Shown here: in pieces, positions 44,701-54,753 of the stretch | How positions within the stretch are numbered: position 1 is the first letter of the stretch | Layout of the letters: each line of letters starts with the position of its first letter | Assembly: GCF_000711735.1 (NCBI RefSeq) | Contig: NZ_JONL01000002.1 | Span: 124,001-188,000 of the forward strand | DNA: 64,000 nt | From: Maridesulfovibrio frigidus DSM 17176 | Lineage (GTDB): Bacteria > Desulfobacterota > Desulfovibrionia > Desulfovibrionales > Desulfovibrionaceae | Direction: 5' to 3' | Made by a program: the position numbers and the translations under genes | Notes under the pieces: model-generated | Databases searched by the model: none | What the model saw: the letters and a program-made list of their open reading frames with translations, nothing else | What the model was told of the DNA's origin: nothing

Positions 44701-46104
44701 ATGAGTAATAAAACGAATACCCTTGTTAAGGGCGATACAATAGAAGTCGAGATTGAATCTTTAGCTTTCGGTGGACAAGGCATTGCGCGTCTAGACGGGT
44801 TAACTATCTTTGTTAACCATGCCGTCCCCGGACAGGTTTTGAGTTGTGAAATCACAAAACTCAAAAAAAGATTTGCCATCGCCAAACGACTTGATGTCAT
44901 TACACCTTCTAAAGACGACGTCACCCCGTTCTGTGAACATTTCGGAACATGCGGTGGCTGTATGCATCAGGACATGGCATACTCTGCACAGGTTATGTGG
45001 AAAGGCCGTCAGGTCTGTGAAACATTTGAAAGAATTGGTAAAATTTCCAAAGAAACAAAAGGCATGGGCGAAGACACCCTGCCATCACCTCTCGAAAAAG
45101 CTTACCGTAACCGGATGGACTTTTCTTTTGAGGGATATGGCGATGCTCTGAAAATTGGATTTAAAAGACGCGGTTCTGAAACTGAAGTCGTCAGCGTAGG
45201 CTCATGTCCGCTACTTCCTGAATCATGTGCAAAGATTTCTGAACTTGTTCAGGCATACTGTATTAAAAGCAAAATCGGCACACATAGACATGGCAAAGGT
45301 GGTTACTGGAGAAAGCTCGTTGTCCGTGCATCGCACGACACCGGCAAGATATTGATTCACGTCATTACCGCTCCTTCTAAAACTCACCATGCCATTCCAG
45401 GATTGCAAGAGCTTCTTTCCGCAGAAGTGCCTGAGCTTATATCCTTTGCTCACTCTACACGTATCGGCAGACCGGACATTGCTTCCGGCGAGCGTCTTAT
45501 ATCTCTTACCGGCAAGCAGTTTATCACTGAAGCCCTAAATAAAAGAGATGATAATCCGGTCAGTTACAAAATCACACCGAACGCTTTCTTCCAGACCAAT
45601 ACTGTCGGAGCGGAAGTGCTCTACCAGAAATGTCTTGATATGGCTGATCCAACCACAGATGATGTCGTTTACGATCTATTTTGCGGATCAGGTGGAATCG
45701 GACTGTTCATGGCCCGCTCTGCGAAAAAAGTTATCGGATTTGAGCTTTCAAAAGAATCCATCATGTCAGCAAGAGAAAATGCAGAACTTAACAGCATTGA
45801 AAATTGCCAGTTCATTGCGGCGAACCTCGCTGACAAAGACGGCGTTCCTATGGAACTTCCAAGCGCTGACATTATCGTATTAGATCCGCCTAGAAGCGGC
45901 CTGCCGTCTCCAACACTAGACCGCATACTTTCTCTTGCTCCAAAAAAGATCGTATACGTTTCTTGTAACCCCTCTACTCTTGCCCGCGACGCTGAAAGAC
46001 TCGAAGGTAAATACAAGCTTACTGAATTCACCTCAGTTGATATGTTTCCACATACTTCCCACGTTGAGTGCATTGCTTTGTTGACTAGACACGCTAAAAG
46101 CTGA
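44701..46104 (+). CDS. rlmD: 23S rRNA (uracil-5-)-methyltransferase (RlmD/TrmA family)
   Basis: 467 residues from the ATG at 44701 (AAGGAG ribosome site). An N-terminal TRAM domain (about 5-65) is followed by the Fe-S cysteines in FCEHFGTCGGCMHQ. A methyltransferase domain follows with FFQTNT, DLFCGSGGIGL, DPPRSGL and the catalytic Cys in VSCNPSTLARD. It uses SAM to make 5-methyluridine in 23S rRNA. RlmC-type sites cannot be excluded. Confidence 0.9.
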   Translation: MSNKTNTLVKGDTIEVEIESLAFGGQGIARLDGLTIFVNHAVPGQVLSCEITKLKKRFAIAKRLDVITPSKDDVTPFCEHFGTCGGCMHQDMAYSAQVMWKGRQVCETFERIGKISKETKGMGEDTLPSPLEKAYRNRMDFSFEGYGDALKIGFKRRGSETEVVSVGSCPLLPESCAKISELVQAYCIKSKIGTHRHGKGGYWRKLVVRASHDTGKILIHVITAPSKTHHAIPGLQELLSAEVPELISFAHSTRIGRPDIASGERLISLTGKQFITEALNKRDDNPVSYKITPNAFFQTNTVGAEVLYQKCLDMADPTTDDVVYDLFCGSGGIGLFMARSAKKVIGFELSKESIMSARENAELNSIENCQFIAANLADKDGVPMELPSADIIVLDPPRSGLPSPTLDRILSLAPKKIVYVSCNPSTLARDAERLEGKYKLTEFTSVDMFPHTSHVECIALLTRHAKS

Positions 46105-46131
46105 CACAATTCGAGAAACAACAACTCTACC

Positions 46132-46167
46132 ATCACGGAATCCTGAACTTAATCAGGATTCCGTGAT
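46132..46167. terminator. 15-bp hairpin after rlmD
   Basis: Stem ATCACGGAATCCTGA and its exact complement with a 6-nt loop, 28 bp after the stop. The T-run is weak, so termination is probable but maybe partial, and cyaA may be reached by read-through. Confidence 0.65.
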
Positions 46168-46178
46168 TAATTACTCTT

Positions 46179-49100
46179 ATGGATGAAACGGAAAAACAAG
46201 ACACTCTACTTAGAGAGTTACGCCGCCTTAATCTATACCCGCCGGAAGAAAGACAACTTCACGACCTGCGCGCCAAGATTGAGCCACGATTCATTGCAGC
46301 AGGAGAAACATTATCATCTCCCCGCGAAGCTAAATTTTCTGTGCTATTTTATGGACTTGCTACAAAGTCACTAGAAGCAGCACAATCAAGCACTACGGTT
46401 TCCTCGTCTCCTTCATCTTCTAAAGAAAACGATTCCGCTGCGGACATATGCCTAGATGCTCTTTGCAATTTAGGGCTGCTTGGCAATACTCTTGCGGCGG
46501 ATATTCTGTGCAATAAGCTAATGCCTCTTTCGAGAGTCAAAGACTGGTTTAAACGCCAGACAAATCTGTCTCTCGTTGCAGTGGCAGATAGAATGATTGC
46601 TCTTAATTACGACAATATTCCAGAACGAATTAATGTAGCAAAGCACGTGATCACAAGTGCAGCTGCACTTGACCCGGAAAGTACTGCTCTTTTTTTCAAA
46701 GACAATGGCACCAGCAAAGGGCAAATGACTTTTTTCACTTTAGAAAATTTCATGTCCGGCAATTATGGAACCAAGTGCCGCGAAGAGTTAATTAACCCTG
46801 AGTCTTTAGAAAAAATAGGCTTTTACGCACAATCAATCCCTTCTTATCCTGACCACGAGCTTGTGTCTGACATTGCGTTGCATTTGCAATCAATGGACCC
46901 TCTGGTTATGGAAAAAATTCTTATATCCATATCAAGATTAGCCGAATCCATTGACAAATCTCTCTTAAAAGAGATTATCCCACTCGCAAAATCACCTACA
47001 CAGGCTCTTAGTAAAGCAGCCCTTAACATCATCGCAAAATATGCAGCCAGCCAAAAAGGAAGCATCTTTGCAGAGCTTTTTAACAATGCTCCTAAAATAC
47101 GTGCGGAGATAATCAACAGACTCCCTAAGCTAAACAGTGATAATTTTACGATTTTCATGTCGAAAATTTCTGATCATTTCCATGCACCTGTCATTTCCGC
47201 ACTGTTCTCCACCCTTTGCGAGGAAGACTCGCACTGTTTCGGCCAAAATTTATCCTCTACAATGAAAGGGCACCGAGGCAAGAAACACAAACAGCTTAGC
47301 GAAACCATTGCAAAGGCCATAAGGTCAGACACCCCTTTGCCTCCGGCTAAACCCGTTTCTCCTGAAGGCAAAGAGGTCCCGGGGCTGGACTTCATAAAAC
47401 TTGGCGCGCCTATTGTTCTAAACCTGGAAAAAAGTCAGGTGACCAAGGGGCTCAATAGAATTTTTGGCTCTCCAGATGAGGAAAGTTCTGACTCATCTCC
47501 GGATGTCTATACTAACGCCCAGATATCAAATCAGCGGTTGCACAAACTTAACCGCTGGAAAAGTTTAGCAAGCAAACTTACTTTTCAGACATCAACTTTC
47601 AATGCAGCCGATTTTAGAAATTCAACATTCGAAAGCTGTAGCTTTGTCAGATGCACATTTGACTCATGCTCATTCGGGGAAGCTGTTTTCACTGAATGTG
47701 AATTCAAAGATTGCTCATTCACAGGATGTTCATTCGACAAAACAGTTCTTTACGACACAAAATTGAATGGCTGTAAATTCGAAACAAGCCACTTTGACTC
47801 AGCGACTCTTTTTTTATGTCGCATTAAAAACTCCGAATTTAAGGCTACAACTACTGCTGGATCTTTTTTTTGCAGATCACAAATTCAATCGAGCACATTC
47901 AATATCGCAGACTTCCGCGAAACGCATTTTTTCCGGGGATTAATAAAGGGAGTATCTTTCACTAGCTGCGACTTTGCTGCTGCCCTATTTAATAACACAG
48001 AAATCAAAAACTGCTCTTTTACTAATTGCTCCACAAAAGAGTGTCAGGCTCTTAATTCATCCACAGATGCACCGGAAGTGCTTACTTCTATGGACAAAAC
48101 ACTGACCGCTCGCCTCGCAAAAAGAGAAAAACTTAAGAAAAAGAACTCTGGAATTTCAAAACTTGATGAGTCGGACCGAGCGCTGATTTACAAAGCAATA
48201 AAAAGGTGGTTCGCTGTAAAAGATATCAACCACAGCTATGAAAAATTCTCTGAGAACAATTTTCGGCGCACGAACTGGGCTCTTGATAAACTTGATTCAA
48301 AAGGCAAATTTTTCTTTGAAATATTGCCCCTGATTTTACATACTAATGCATTTGAAAAAGCTCTCAAATTTGAAGAGAAGTCGATGGCTTCCCAAATTTC
48401 TGCATATACCCCGCCACCAAACCTGACGCTAGCTCTGGAAACACTTTTCCATGGCATAGAGGAAGAACCCCTCGCAGAAAATTTCGTTCCAATTGAAGCT
48501 CTTCTTTCAATAGGAAGCATAGGGACTATCGCGCAGACATCTTCCTCAGACCTCGACTGCTGGGTATGCTGTGACTTCTCGCATAATTCAGCTGAGGACA
48601 GAAAGAAACTTAATTACAAGCTGACCCGCATAGAAGATTGGGCTATGAAAGAATATTCCATTGAAGCTCACTTCTTCCTCATGGACATCAAAGAGATAAA
48701 AGAGAACAACTTTGGGATAAGTGATGCGGAAAGTTCCGGCTCTGCTCAGGGAGCCATTCTCAAAGAAGAATTCTACCGATCAGCATTGCTCATAGCCGGT
48801 AAACCTCCCCTCTGGTGGTTCTCTCCGGTTGAGGCAAACGACAAGCTTTACCTGGCAACAAAAAAGAAAGTTTCCGTGCTGAAGGGCAAAGATTTTGCGG
48901 TTGACCTTGGCAACGTTCCAGTCATCCCCGGTGAAGAGTTTTTCGGAGCGTCCTTATGGCAGATTGTAAAGGGTGTGAAAAGTCCATTCAAATCCATTAT
49001 GAAGTTTGGCCTTCTGGAAAGGTATACATCAGGGAGCAGAGTTCCGCTATTGTGTGAAACAATCAAGAAGAACATAATCGAAGGCGAACGTGACTTGATA

Positions 49101-50150
49101 CGTATTGACCCTTACATGCTGATGTATCAAGAACTTGCTGTTTTCTACAACAGACAAGGGAAATTCGAGAACGCATGGCTTACAGCCATGGCCCTGCGCC
49201 TTAAATGCGGACTTCTAAACGGGAAAGATGCAGAGCACACTCCTACCCGCCCTGAGGAAAAAGAGCTTATAGAATTCACAGAGAATATATCAAAGCCTAC
49301 AATTGAATCAGGAAAACAAGAATTTCAATCCCTTACAGATTTTAAATCAGTACTTAGTCTAGGTGAAAAGATTAACCTTTTCATGATGAACACTTATCAG
49401 CATATCAGAAAGGAACAGGATAAGCTTTCTAGTGTATCCATTACGCCAGAAGACTTAACTAAGCTCGGACGTAAAATCTCCGCAAACTTCACGCCGCGCC
49501 GATATAAAATTAACAGACTCAGTCTGCCCGGCCCTAAAACCCACTTTTTCACCAACATCCTTGTTTCACGTCCTGATCCTAGGAACTGGGTGCTAAGCGG
49601 TGAGTACCCTGATGAAACAGGTGCTAGAAATATCATCACGGAAATTAAGTCCGCTCCGAAATTACCGCCCATACTTGTATGGCTTGTGATGAACGGACTT
49701 TATGATCCTAGTATCAAGCTTAAAACAGATCTCAGTTCTGCTCCTGTAAGGGACCGGGAAATAAAGACTCTCGTTGCTGATCTAAAGAAATTTTTCCCTC
49801 CGAAGCACACTTTCGACACGCCTATTGAGGAGACTTTAAATCCTGAACGCATGTTAAAAGCATTTTTTATTGTGAACTTATCTATTGCGCGCGAAAGCAA
49901 TGTAGTTAAAGAGGTTTGCCTCGTTTACAATACCAATTGGGGTGAAATATTTTGTAGACCTCTAAAGATAACCCCTATGCTGATGGAATCTCCTGCGAAA
50001 TATCTACTTAGCGAAATGCGGGATGTATGCAGCGAACAGCCAGAAATGGAACAATTCGTCCCGCAAAATTCAGACTGCCCATATTTAAAAATACCCATCG
50101 GGAAAAAAAGCTCCGGCACTAATCCGGATAACTACCTTATAACAAGCTGA
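46179..50150 (+). CDS. cyaA: Class I adenylate cyclase with pentapeptide repeats
   Basis: 1323 residues, much longer than the E. coli enzyme (about 850). The N-terminal 450 residues are helical and repeat-like. Residues about 470-620 are pentapeptide-like repeats (FxxCxF units such as SFVRCTFDSCSF). The cyclase part begins near 665. It includes the catalytic SIGSIGTIAQTSSSDLDCW (near 780-795) with the aspartates that bind metal, and EFYRSALLIAGKPPLWW. This matches E. coli CyaA in order. It makes cAMP; the added N-terminal part probably controls or localises it. The HD gene follows by 28 bp. Confidence 0.88.
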   Translation: MDETEKQDTLLRELRRLNLYPPEERQLHDLRAKIEPRFIAAGETLSSPREAKFSVLFYGLATKSLEAAQSSTTVSSSPSSSKENDSAADICLDALCNLGLLGNTLAADILCNKLMPLSRVKDWFKRQTNLSLVAVADRMIALNYDNIPERINVAKHVITSAAALDPESTALFFKDNGTSKGQMTFFTLENFMSGNYGTKCREELINPESLEKIGFYAQSIPSYPDHELVSDIALHLQSMDPLVMEKILISISRLAESIDKSLLKEIIPLAKSPTQALSKAALNIIAKYAASQKGSIFAELFNNAPKIRAEIINRLPKLNSDNFTIFMSKISDHFHAPVISALFSTLCEEDSHCFGQNLSSTMKGHRGKKHKQLSETIAKAIRSDTPLPPAKPVSPEGKEVPGLDFIKLGAPIVLNLEKSQVTKGLNRIFGSPDEESSDSSPDVYTNAQISNQRLHKLNRWKSLASKLTFQTSTFNAADFRNSTFESCSFVRCTFDSCSFGEAVFTECEFKDCSFTGCSFDKTVLYDTKLNGCKFETSHFDSATLFLCRIKNSEFKATTTAGSFFCRSQIQSSTFNIADFRETHFFRGLIKGVSFTSCDFAAALFNNTEIKNCSFTNCSTKECQALNSSTDAPEVLTSMDKTLTARLAKREKLKKKNSGISKLDESDRALIYKAIKRWFAVKDINHSYEKFSENNFRRTNWALDKLDSKGKFFFEILPLILHTNAFEKALKFEEKSMASQISAYTPPPNLTLALETLFHGIEEEPLAENFVPIEALLSIGSIGTIAQTSSSDLDCWVCCDFSHNSAEDRKKLNYKLTRIEDWAMKEYSIEAHFFLMDIKEIKENNFGISDAESSGSAQGAILKEEFYRSALLIAGKPPLWWFSPVEANDKLYLATKKKVSVLKGKDFAVDLGNVPVIPGEEFFGASLWQIVKGVKSPFKSIMKFGLLERYTSGSRVPLLCETIKKNIIEGERDLIRIDPYMLMYQELAVFYNRQGKFENAWLTAMALRLKCGLLNGKDAEHTPTRPEEKELIEFTENISKPTIESGKQEFQSLTDFKSVLSLGEKINLFMMNTYQHIRKEQDKLSSVSITPEDLTKLGRKISANFTPRRYKINRLSLPGPKTHFFTNILVSRPDPRNWVLSGEYPDETGARNIITEIKSAPKLPPILVWLVMNGLYDPSIKLKTDLSSAPVRDREIKTLVADLKKFFPPKHTFDTPIEETLNPERMLKAFFIVNLSIARESNVVKEVCLVYNTNWGEIFCRPLKITPMLMESPAKYLLSEMRDVCSEQPEMEQFVPQNSDCPYLKIPIGKKSSGTNPDNYLITS

Positions 50151-50178
50151 TACTACCCAGCCCCTTAAGAGGTCGAAC

Positions 50179-51423
50179 ATGCCCAATATACGGAAAAGCC
50201 TGCTTCAACTTATATTTTCAGGTTCATTTATGAAGCGCTGGAACGATAAACTCCGCCCGATGGAGCTTGTGGAAATAGATAAGCAAGCTCATAAAATGAT
50301 CGCAGCGTGGATGCTCTTTACGCTCAACAGTGAGCACTTAGAACCACATGAAAAAGTTAAGCTAGGCTCTGATATTGTTGAGGGCGGTATTTTTGAATAC
50401 CTATTCCGAATGGTAATCACAGACATTAAGCCACCCGTATTCTACCGCATTAAAGAAAATCCTGAACATTACCGAAAGCTGACAGAATGGGTGCTGAAAC
50501 AATTGCGCCCGCGCTTGATGCCCCTTGGTCAAGAATTCTGGAAAAGGCTCAAAGCTTACCATTTGAACCCCGATGAGACCTCGCTCTCCTACAGGATTCT
50601 AGCGGCTTCGCATATGTATGCCAGTTACTCAGAATTCAAACTTCTCAAGCACCTGAATCAACCAGATGAAGAGATTGTCGGTATTGAAGAAAGTTTCAGA
50701 TCTCGCCTCGAAAGCTATTCAGACCTGATTGGAACGCAGGAACTGCTCAACTCAGAATCAACCCCACTTGGCAGATTCGCGGACCTTTGCGGACGACTTA
50801 GATTCCAGACAAGATGGTCACAAACTCCCAGAATTCCTGAAACATCCGTTCTGGGTCATGTTTATCTTGTGGGAACTTTTGCTTGGTTCTTCAGCCTTGA
50901 GATCGGAGCTTGTCCAGCCCGAAGACAAAATAATTTTTTCGCAGGACTGTTTCACGACCTTCCCGAACTGCTGACCCGCGACATTATTTCTCCCGTAAAA
51001 AAAGCAGACCCGACCATCGGAGATTTGATTAAAGAATATGAAGATCAGGAGCTTGAAACAAGGATAATGAAACCCTTGATTGAGAACGGCTATGAAAATT
51101 TAGCATCAAGACTCGGTTATTTCCTTGGGGCAGAAACGGGATCTGAATTTCAATCAGCAGCAATAATAGATGGGGCTGCCCAAAAAGTTACTACCGAAGA
51201 ACTCGACGCTCTTTACAATGAGGACTCTTTCGATCCGAGAGATGGAGAGCTCCTGAAATTATGTGACCATTTGGCCGCTTTTCTAGAGGCATACAACTCA
51301 TTGCAAAATGGAATCACTTCCGCACATCTGCATCAAGCATACTGGCGAATAAGCCAGCGCTATATGGAAAACCCCGTAGTGGCAGGAATCCATGTAGGAC
51401 CGCTGCTCGCAGATTTTGACTAG
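50179..51423 (+). CDS. HD-domain hydrolase (YfbR/HDDC2-like)
   Basis: 414 residues. The C-terminal half has the HD metal-site pattern: PETSVLGHVYLVGT gives the first His, FFAGLFHDLPELLTRDI the HD pair, and a later aspartate lies near KLCDHLAAF. This pattern is that of YfbR-type nucleotidases. The N-terminal 170 residues are helical and not recognised. It is tightly linked to cyaA, so it may act on nucleotides or cAMP signalling; this is inference. Confidence 0.75.
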   Translation: MPNIRKSLLQLIFSGSFMKRWNDKLRPMELVEIDKQAHKMIAAWMLFTLNSEHLEPHEKVKLGSDIVEGGIFEYLFRMVITDIKPPVFYRIKENPEHYRKLTEWVLKQLRPRLMPLGQEFWKRLKAYHLNPDETSLSYRILAASHMYASYSEFKLLKHLNQPDEEIVGIEESFRSRLESYSDLIGTQELLNSESTPLGRFADLCGRLRFQTRWSQTPRIPETSVLGHVYLVGTFAWFFSLEIGACPARRQNNFFAGLFHDLPELLTRDIISPVKKADPTIGDLIKEYEDQELETRIMKPLIENGYENLASRLGYFLGAETGSEFQSAAIIDGAAQKVTTEELDALYNEDSFDPRDGELLKLCDHLAAFLEAYNSLQNGITSAHLHQAYWRISQRYMENPVVAGIHVGPLLADFD

Positions 51424-51432
51424 GCATTTGAA

Positions 51433-52023
51433 CTAAAATTTGGCCTTATCCTGAACTACTCCGAGAATAATCTGGGTCAACTCATCTGCAAAGGATTTGT
51501 CCATGGGCGCGTGACCTATAAGCAAACGATACCACATGGCGCCGAAAATCATGTCCACCACCATTTCCAAATTATGATCAGAGCCGATCTGTCCATCTTC
51601 CACTGCCTCTAGGAAAATAGATACTAAAGCTGCACGCCTTTTTGCAACAAAATTAGCCCGAAACCTCTCGCGAAAACCTTCATCCTTTTGAGCCTGCGCC
51701 ATAAGGAAACGAAGATGCGCGCCACCGCCATCAGCTATAGACTGCATTGATTGCCTCAAGAATTGACGGAGAGCTTCTCCCAGCGAATCACAAGTGGGAA
51801 CAGGAATACTTGTTTCGGCCTGACTGAGCACCGCTTCCAACACGATATCAGCCGACGTGGCCCACCAGCGGTATATTGTAGGTTTGCCAACTCCAGCGCG
51901 TTTTGCAATGGCCTCGATAGTCACCCCTGCCACGCCTTTTTCTGCTAACAAATCATGAGTGGCATTAATTATAGCCTCCCGCGACTTCTCGCTTCTGGGT
52001 CGTCCTGTTTTTGCCTTCACCAT
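51433..52023 (-). CDS. TetR/AcrR-family regulator
   Basis: 196 residues. The DNA-binding domain at about 10-58 has INATHDLLAEKGVAGVTIEAIA and RAGVGKPTIYRWW, a textbook TetR pattern. The C-terminal part resembles the common TetR ligand domain type. It is divergent from a flavodoxin/ferredoxin gene across 128 bp that contain a perfect inverted repeat, its likely operator. Confidence 0.92.
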   Translation of the reverse strand: MVKAKTGRPRSEKSREAIINATHDLLAEKGVAGVTIEAIAKRAGVGKPTIYRWWATSADIVLEAVLSQAETSIPVPTCDSLGEALRQFLRQSMQSIADGGGAHLRFLMAQAQKDEGFRERFRANFVAKRRAALVSIFLEAVEDGQIGSDHNLEMVVDMIFGAMWYRLLIGHAPMDKSFADELTQIILGVVQDKAKF

Positions 52024-52063
52024 ATTTTCACCTCTGTAATTTTTCTACTTGCCTTTTTCACAC

Positions 52064-52107
52064 ACTTGACAAGTTTTAGCAAGTTTCGTTACGAACAGTA
52101 ACGAAAC
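52064..52107. promoter_or_regulatory. Promoter with TetR-type operator
   Basis: TTGACA at 52066-52071 lies inside a small palindrome ACTTGACAAGT. Downstream, GTTTCGTTAC-gaaca-GTAACGAAAC (52083-52107) is a perfect 10-bp inverted repeat that covers the -10 area of the plus promoter. This suits repression of both divergent genes by the TetR protein encoded at 51433-52023. Confidence 0.65.
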
Positions 52108-52151
52108 AACCCTAAATGACCGACAGAGTCACACAATTGATGGAGTAAACA

Positions 52152-52952
52152 ATGAAAATAGAATCAGCTAAATTAGTATATTTTTCACCAACCGGAACAA
52201 CAAAAGCGGTTGTCCAAAGCATCGCAAATGGTATTAATCCAAGTAACATAGAATTAATTGATATCACGAAACCAATAGTCAGAGATCAACCATTACTGAC
52301 ATCTGAAAATGAACTTCTTGTAATTGCAGTCCCGGTTTATATGGGAAGAGTTCCGGCATTATTACTTGAATGGTTAAATTCAATTCAAGCTGACAACACC
52401 CCCACTATCTGCGTTGTTGTCTATGGGAACCGAGTATATGATGATGCTCTGCTTGAGCTAAAAAATATTGTAACAAAATGTGGATGCAAAGCCATCGGGG
52501 GCGCAGCATATATAGGAGAGCACTCATTCTCCAGTTCCGAAACACCAACGGCACACGGACGTCCTGACAAAAATGATTTAAATCATGCTGAACTGTTTGG
52601 ACAAAAGATACGTGAAAAATTGGAATGCTATTCATCAATTTCGCAAATTTCAGAAATTGATGTGCCGGGAATTGATCCATATAGAGGAAGTTCAACTTTA
52701 TGGGATGTTGATTTTATTGCGATAAATAACGAATGCTTACAATGTGGAGTTTGCGCAGAGATATGCCCTGTTGGTGCTATCGATTCAGAAAATAGTGCGG
52801 TAATTAACCATGAAATGTGCATCTCGTGTTGTGCCTGTATCAAGAGCTGTCCACAAAAAGCCAGATCAATAAAAGAAGGCCTAGTAAAAGACGCCTCAAA
52901 GAGACTTAATAGCCTTTACAAAGAGCCAAAAAAACCAGAATATTTTTTGTAA
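52152..52952 (+). CDS. EFR1-type flavodoxin plus 2[4Fe-4S] ferredoxin
   Basis: 266 residues. A flavodoxin-like domain has an FMN-phosphate loop YFSPTGTTKA (11-20) and VPVYMGRVP. Two ferredoxin motifs follow at the C-terminus: CLQCGVCAEICPVGA and CISCCACIKSCPQKA, each with a CxxCxxCxxxCP pattern. It moves electrons between unknown partners. Control by the divergent TetR regulator suggests response to a toxic or redox-active compound. Confidence 0.92.
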   Translation: MKIESAKLVYFSPTGTTKAVVQSIANGINPSNIELIDITKPIVRDQPLLTSENELLVIAVPVYMGRVPALLLEWLNSIQADNTPTICVVVYGNRVYDDALLELKNIVTKCGCKAIGGAAYIGEHSFSSSETPTAHGRPDKNDLNHAELFGQKIREKLECYSSISQISEIDVPGIDPYRGSSTLWDVDFIAINNECLQCGVCAEICPVGAIDSENSAVINHEMCISCCACIKSCPQKARSIKEGLVKDASKRLNSLYKEPKKPEYFL

Positions 52953-53159
52953 TCAATCATCGCTATCATATAGGTCAGCACTCTATGGAAATACTGCCGG
53001 GGCTGGAATTATGCTATGAGGTTCTGAAATATTTTGACTAAGATTCGCCCTTAGCCCTCTTTACGGAAAGGGTTACTATATGCTTTAAGTTGTTTTTAAC
53101 GTATAAAACAAAAAATAGAGCTATACTTAATAACAACTGCTTTGCGAAGGAGATTGCTA

Positions 53160-53645
53160 ATGCTTCTAAGAAAAAGAGCCTGGGATATGATGCGCGAAGA
53201 CTTCGCGACTGTTGATGAATCTGCCAGCCTTGCCGAAACTATCAGAATACTTCGGGACAGCATGAAAACTGCCCCTGACAATAATGTTGTCGTAGTTAAA
53301 ACCAAAAGAGGCGCACTTAAAGGCGTTGCTTCTATATGGACCATGTTAAAAGCTGTCGAAGACATTGTTCTGAAAGATGATGATCTGAAATTGACCGAAG
53401 ACACAGACTGGGATCGTGCATTCAAAAGAGCAGGAACAGCTTGTTGCCATAGCTCCCTTGATGACCATATCGAAACTGACGCTCCTATACTGAAACCCAC
53501 GGACCCCATGCTGGTGGTTCTGGAAGTTTTCCGCAAAAAGAAACGCTCATGGGCACTTGTTCAAGAAGGCGGAAAAATCATCGGAGTTGTTCTAATCAAT
53601 GATGTATACCGCGAACTTACCCGCGATCTCGTCACTCAGTTTTAG
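53160..53645 (+). CDS. CBS-domain pair protein
   Basis: 161 residues from the ATG at 53160, chosen for the AAGGAG ribosome site 8 bases before it. Two CBS units: residues about 5-75 (MREDFATVDESASLAETIRIL ... GVASIW) and about 90-158 (ILKPTDPMLVVLEVF ... GVVLINDVYRELTRD). CBS pairs bind adenine nucleotides as energy sensors. Stand-alone; partner unknown. Confidence 0.85.
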   Translation: MLLRKRAWDMMREDFATVDESASLAETIRILRDSMKTAPDNNVVVVKTKRGALKGVASIWTMLKAVEDIVLKDDDLKLTEDTDWDRAFKRAGTACCHSSLDDHIETDAPILKPTDPMLVVLEVFRKKKRSWALVQEGGKIIGVVLINDVYRELTRDLVTQF

Positions 53646-53686
53646 CTTCTGCCTGATTACAAATTAAACAGCTGATTACACAAAAT

Positions 53687-53727
53687 AAAAGCCCGGACTC
53701 TCATACGAGAATCCGGGCTTTTTTCAT
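53687..53727. terminator. Bidirectional terminator between CBS and HD-GYP genes
   Basis: Stem AAAAGCCCGGA-CTCTC / GAGAA-TCCGGGCTTTT (one bulged A, ATAC loop). Serves both convergent genes. Confidence 0.92.
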
Positions 53728-53739
53728 GAAAGCTATTTA

Positions 53740-54753
53740 TTACTGTTTCACTGTCATGGCCCAAGCCAAAATATGCTTAGTCACATTAGGATCATACTTT
53801 GCATCCTGCGAAATCAAAGATGCGGCCTTCTCAATATCAATTGATTCAGCATAAGGACGCTTCGTAATCATGGAACAAAACGAATCCACAGCCCCGCAAA
53901 TTCTGCCGATCTGAGTAATATCTTTATCCTTCTTTTTCTGCGGATATCCTTTCCCGTTTACGCGCTCGTGATGCTCAATTACGCAAGCCTCAATCTCTTT
54001 ATATTTGAGATCAAGCTTACTAAGCATTTCATATCCCACCAAGGGATGTTTATCAATTTTAGTACGCTCATCAGTGGTGAGCGGTTTTGGCTTTTCTCTA
54101 ATGAAAGCAGGTATTTTGCTCATACCTAAATCATGAATAAACAGCCCTACAGTAAGTCTGTTAAAGTGATTTCTCGTAATAGCTTTATCCGCAAAAGCAT
54201 CAAACTTCATTCTAATGAATATTGCCAGTCCGAGTATTCCGCAATTTACGCTATGCTTTGCTAGGGAATGGTCTTTATGAAGACGTTTAGCCAAAGCCTT
54301 AATTCTATATACATCGCCCCATAGGTACTCAGTAAGAACCATTAGATCCTCCCAGAGTTTTTGCTTTACAATGGGAATAGGCTGATCCAAAAATTCATCC
54401 ATGCGCATGGTCAGAGCTTCGAGGAAAATATCCGCGATTTCACTCTCTTTCAAATTTCGGTCAACAAGGACCAAATCAAGCTGATAAGCGATATGTTTAA
54501 CATAAACGACGTGGTCCACGCGGGAAACAAAAATGAGCCCTTCTTTCACCAGACCGGCTAGTTCATCAATCTGTTCCTTGCTAAGCCTTTCGCCAACTTT
54601 ATAATAAGGGGCAATGCGACCGACCTCTTCCTTAAAGACGAAAATATTAAGCGGAGGTCTAAACTTATTAAAACTTTGAATGATATCAGCACTTATCTGA
54701 TAAAACTCATCGTTCAAACTTTCAGGAACTTCCATCTTAGATTTTGCGTTCAT
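53740..54753 (-). CDS. HD-GYP-domain protein (probable c-di-GMP phosphodiesterase)
   Basis: 337 residues. An N-terminal part of unknown type (about 1-150) is followed by the HD-GYP domain: HSVNCGILG, FIHDLGMSKIP (HD pair), KHPLVGYEML, then HHERVNGKGYP, the GYP signature with G-K-G-Y-P. A final VDSFCSMITKRPYAES segment completes the site. Metal ligands look intact. It should cut c-di-GMP to linear or mono GMP. It points away from the dcw operon. Confidence 0.88.
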   Translation of the reverse strand: MNAKSKMEVPESLNDEFYQISADIIQSFNKFRPPLNIFVFKEEVGRIAPYYKVGERLSKEQIDELAGLVKEGLIFVSRVDHVVYVKHIAYQLDLVLVDRNLKESEIADIFLEALTMRMDEFLDQPIPIVKQKLWEDLMVLTEYLWGDVYRIKALAKRLHKDHSLAKHSVNCGILGLAIFIRMKFDAFADKAITRNHFNRLTVGLFIHDLGMSKIPAFIREKPKPLTTDERTKIDKHPLVGYEMLSKLDLKYKEIEACVIEHHERVNGKGYPQKKKDKDITQIGRICGAVDSFCSMITKRPYAESIDIEKAASLISQDAKYDPNVTKHILAWAMTVKQ

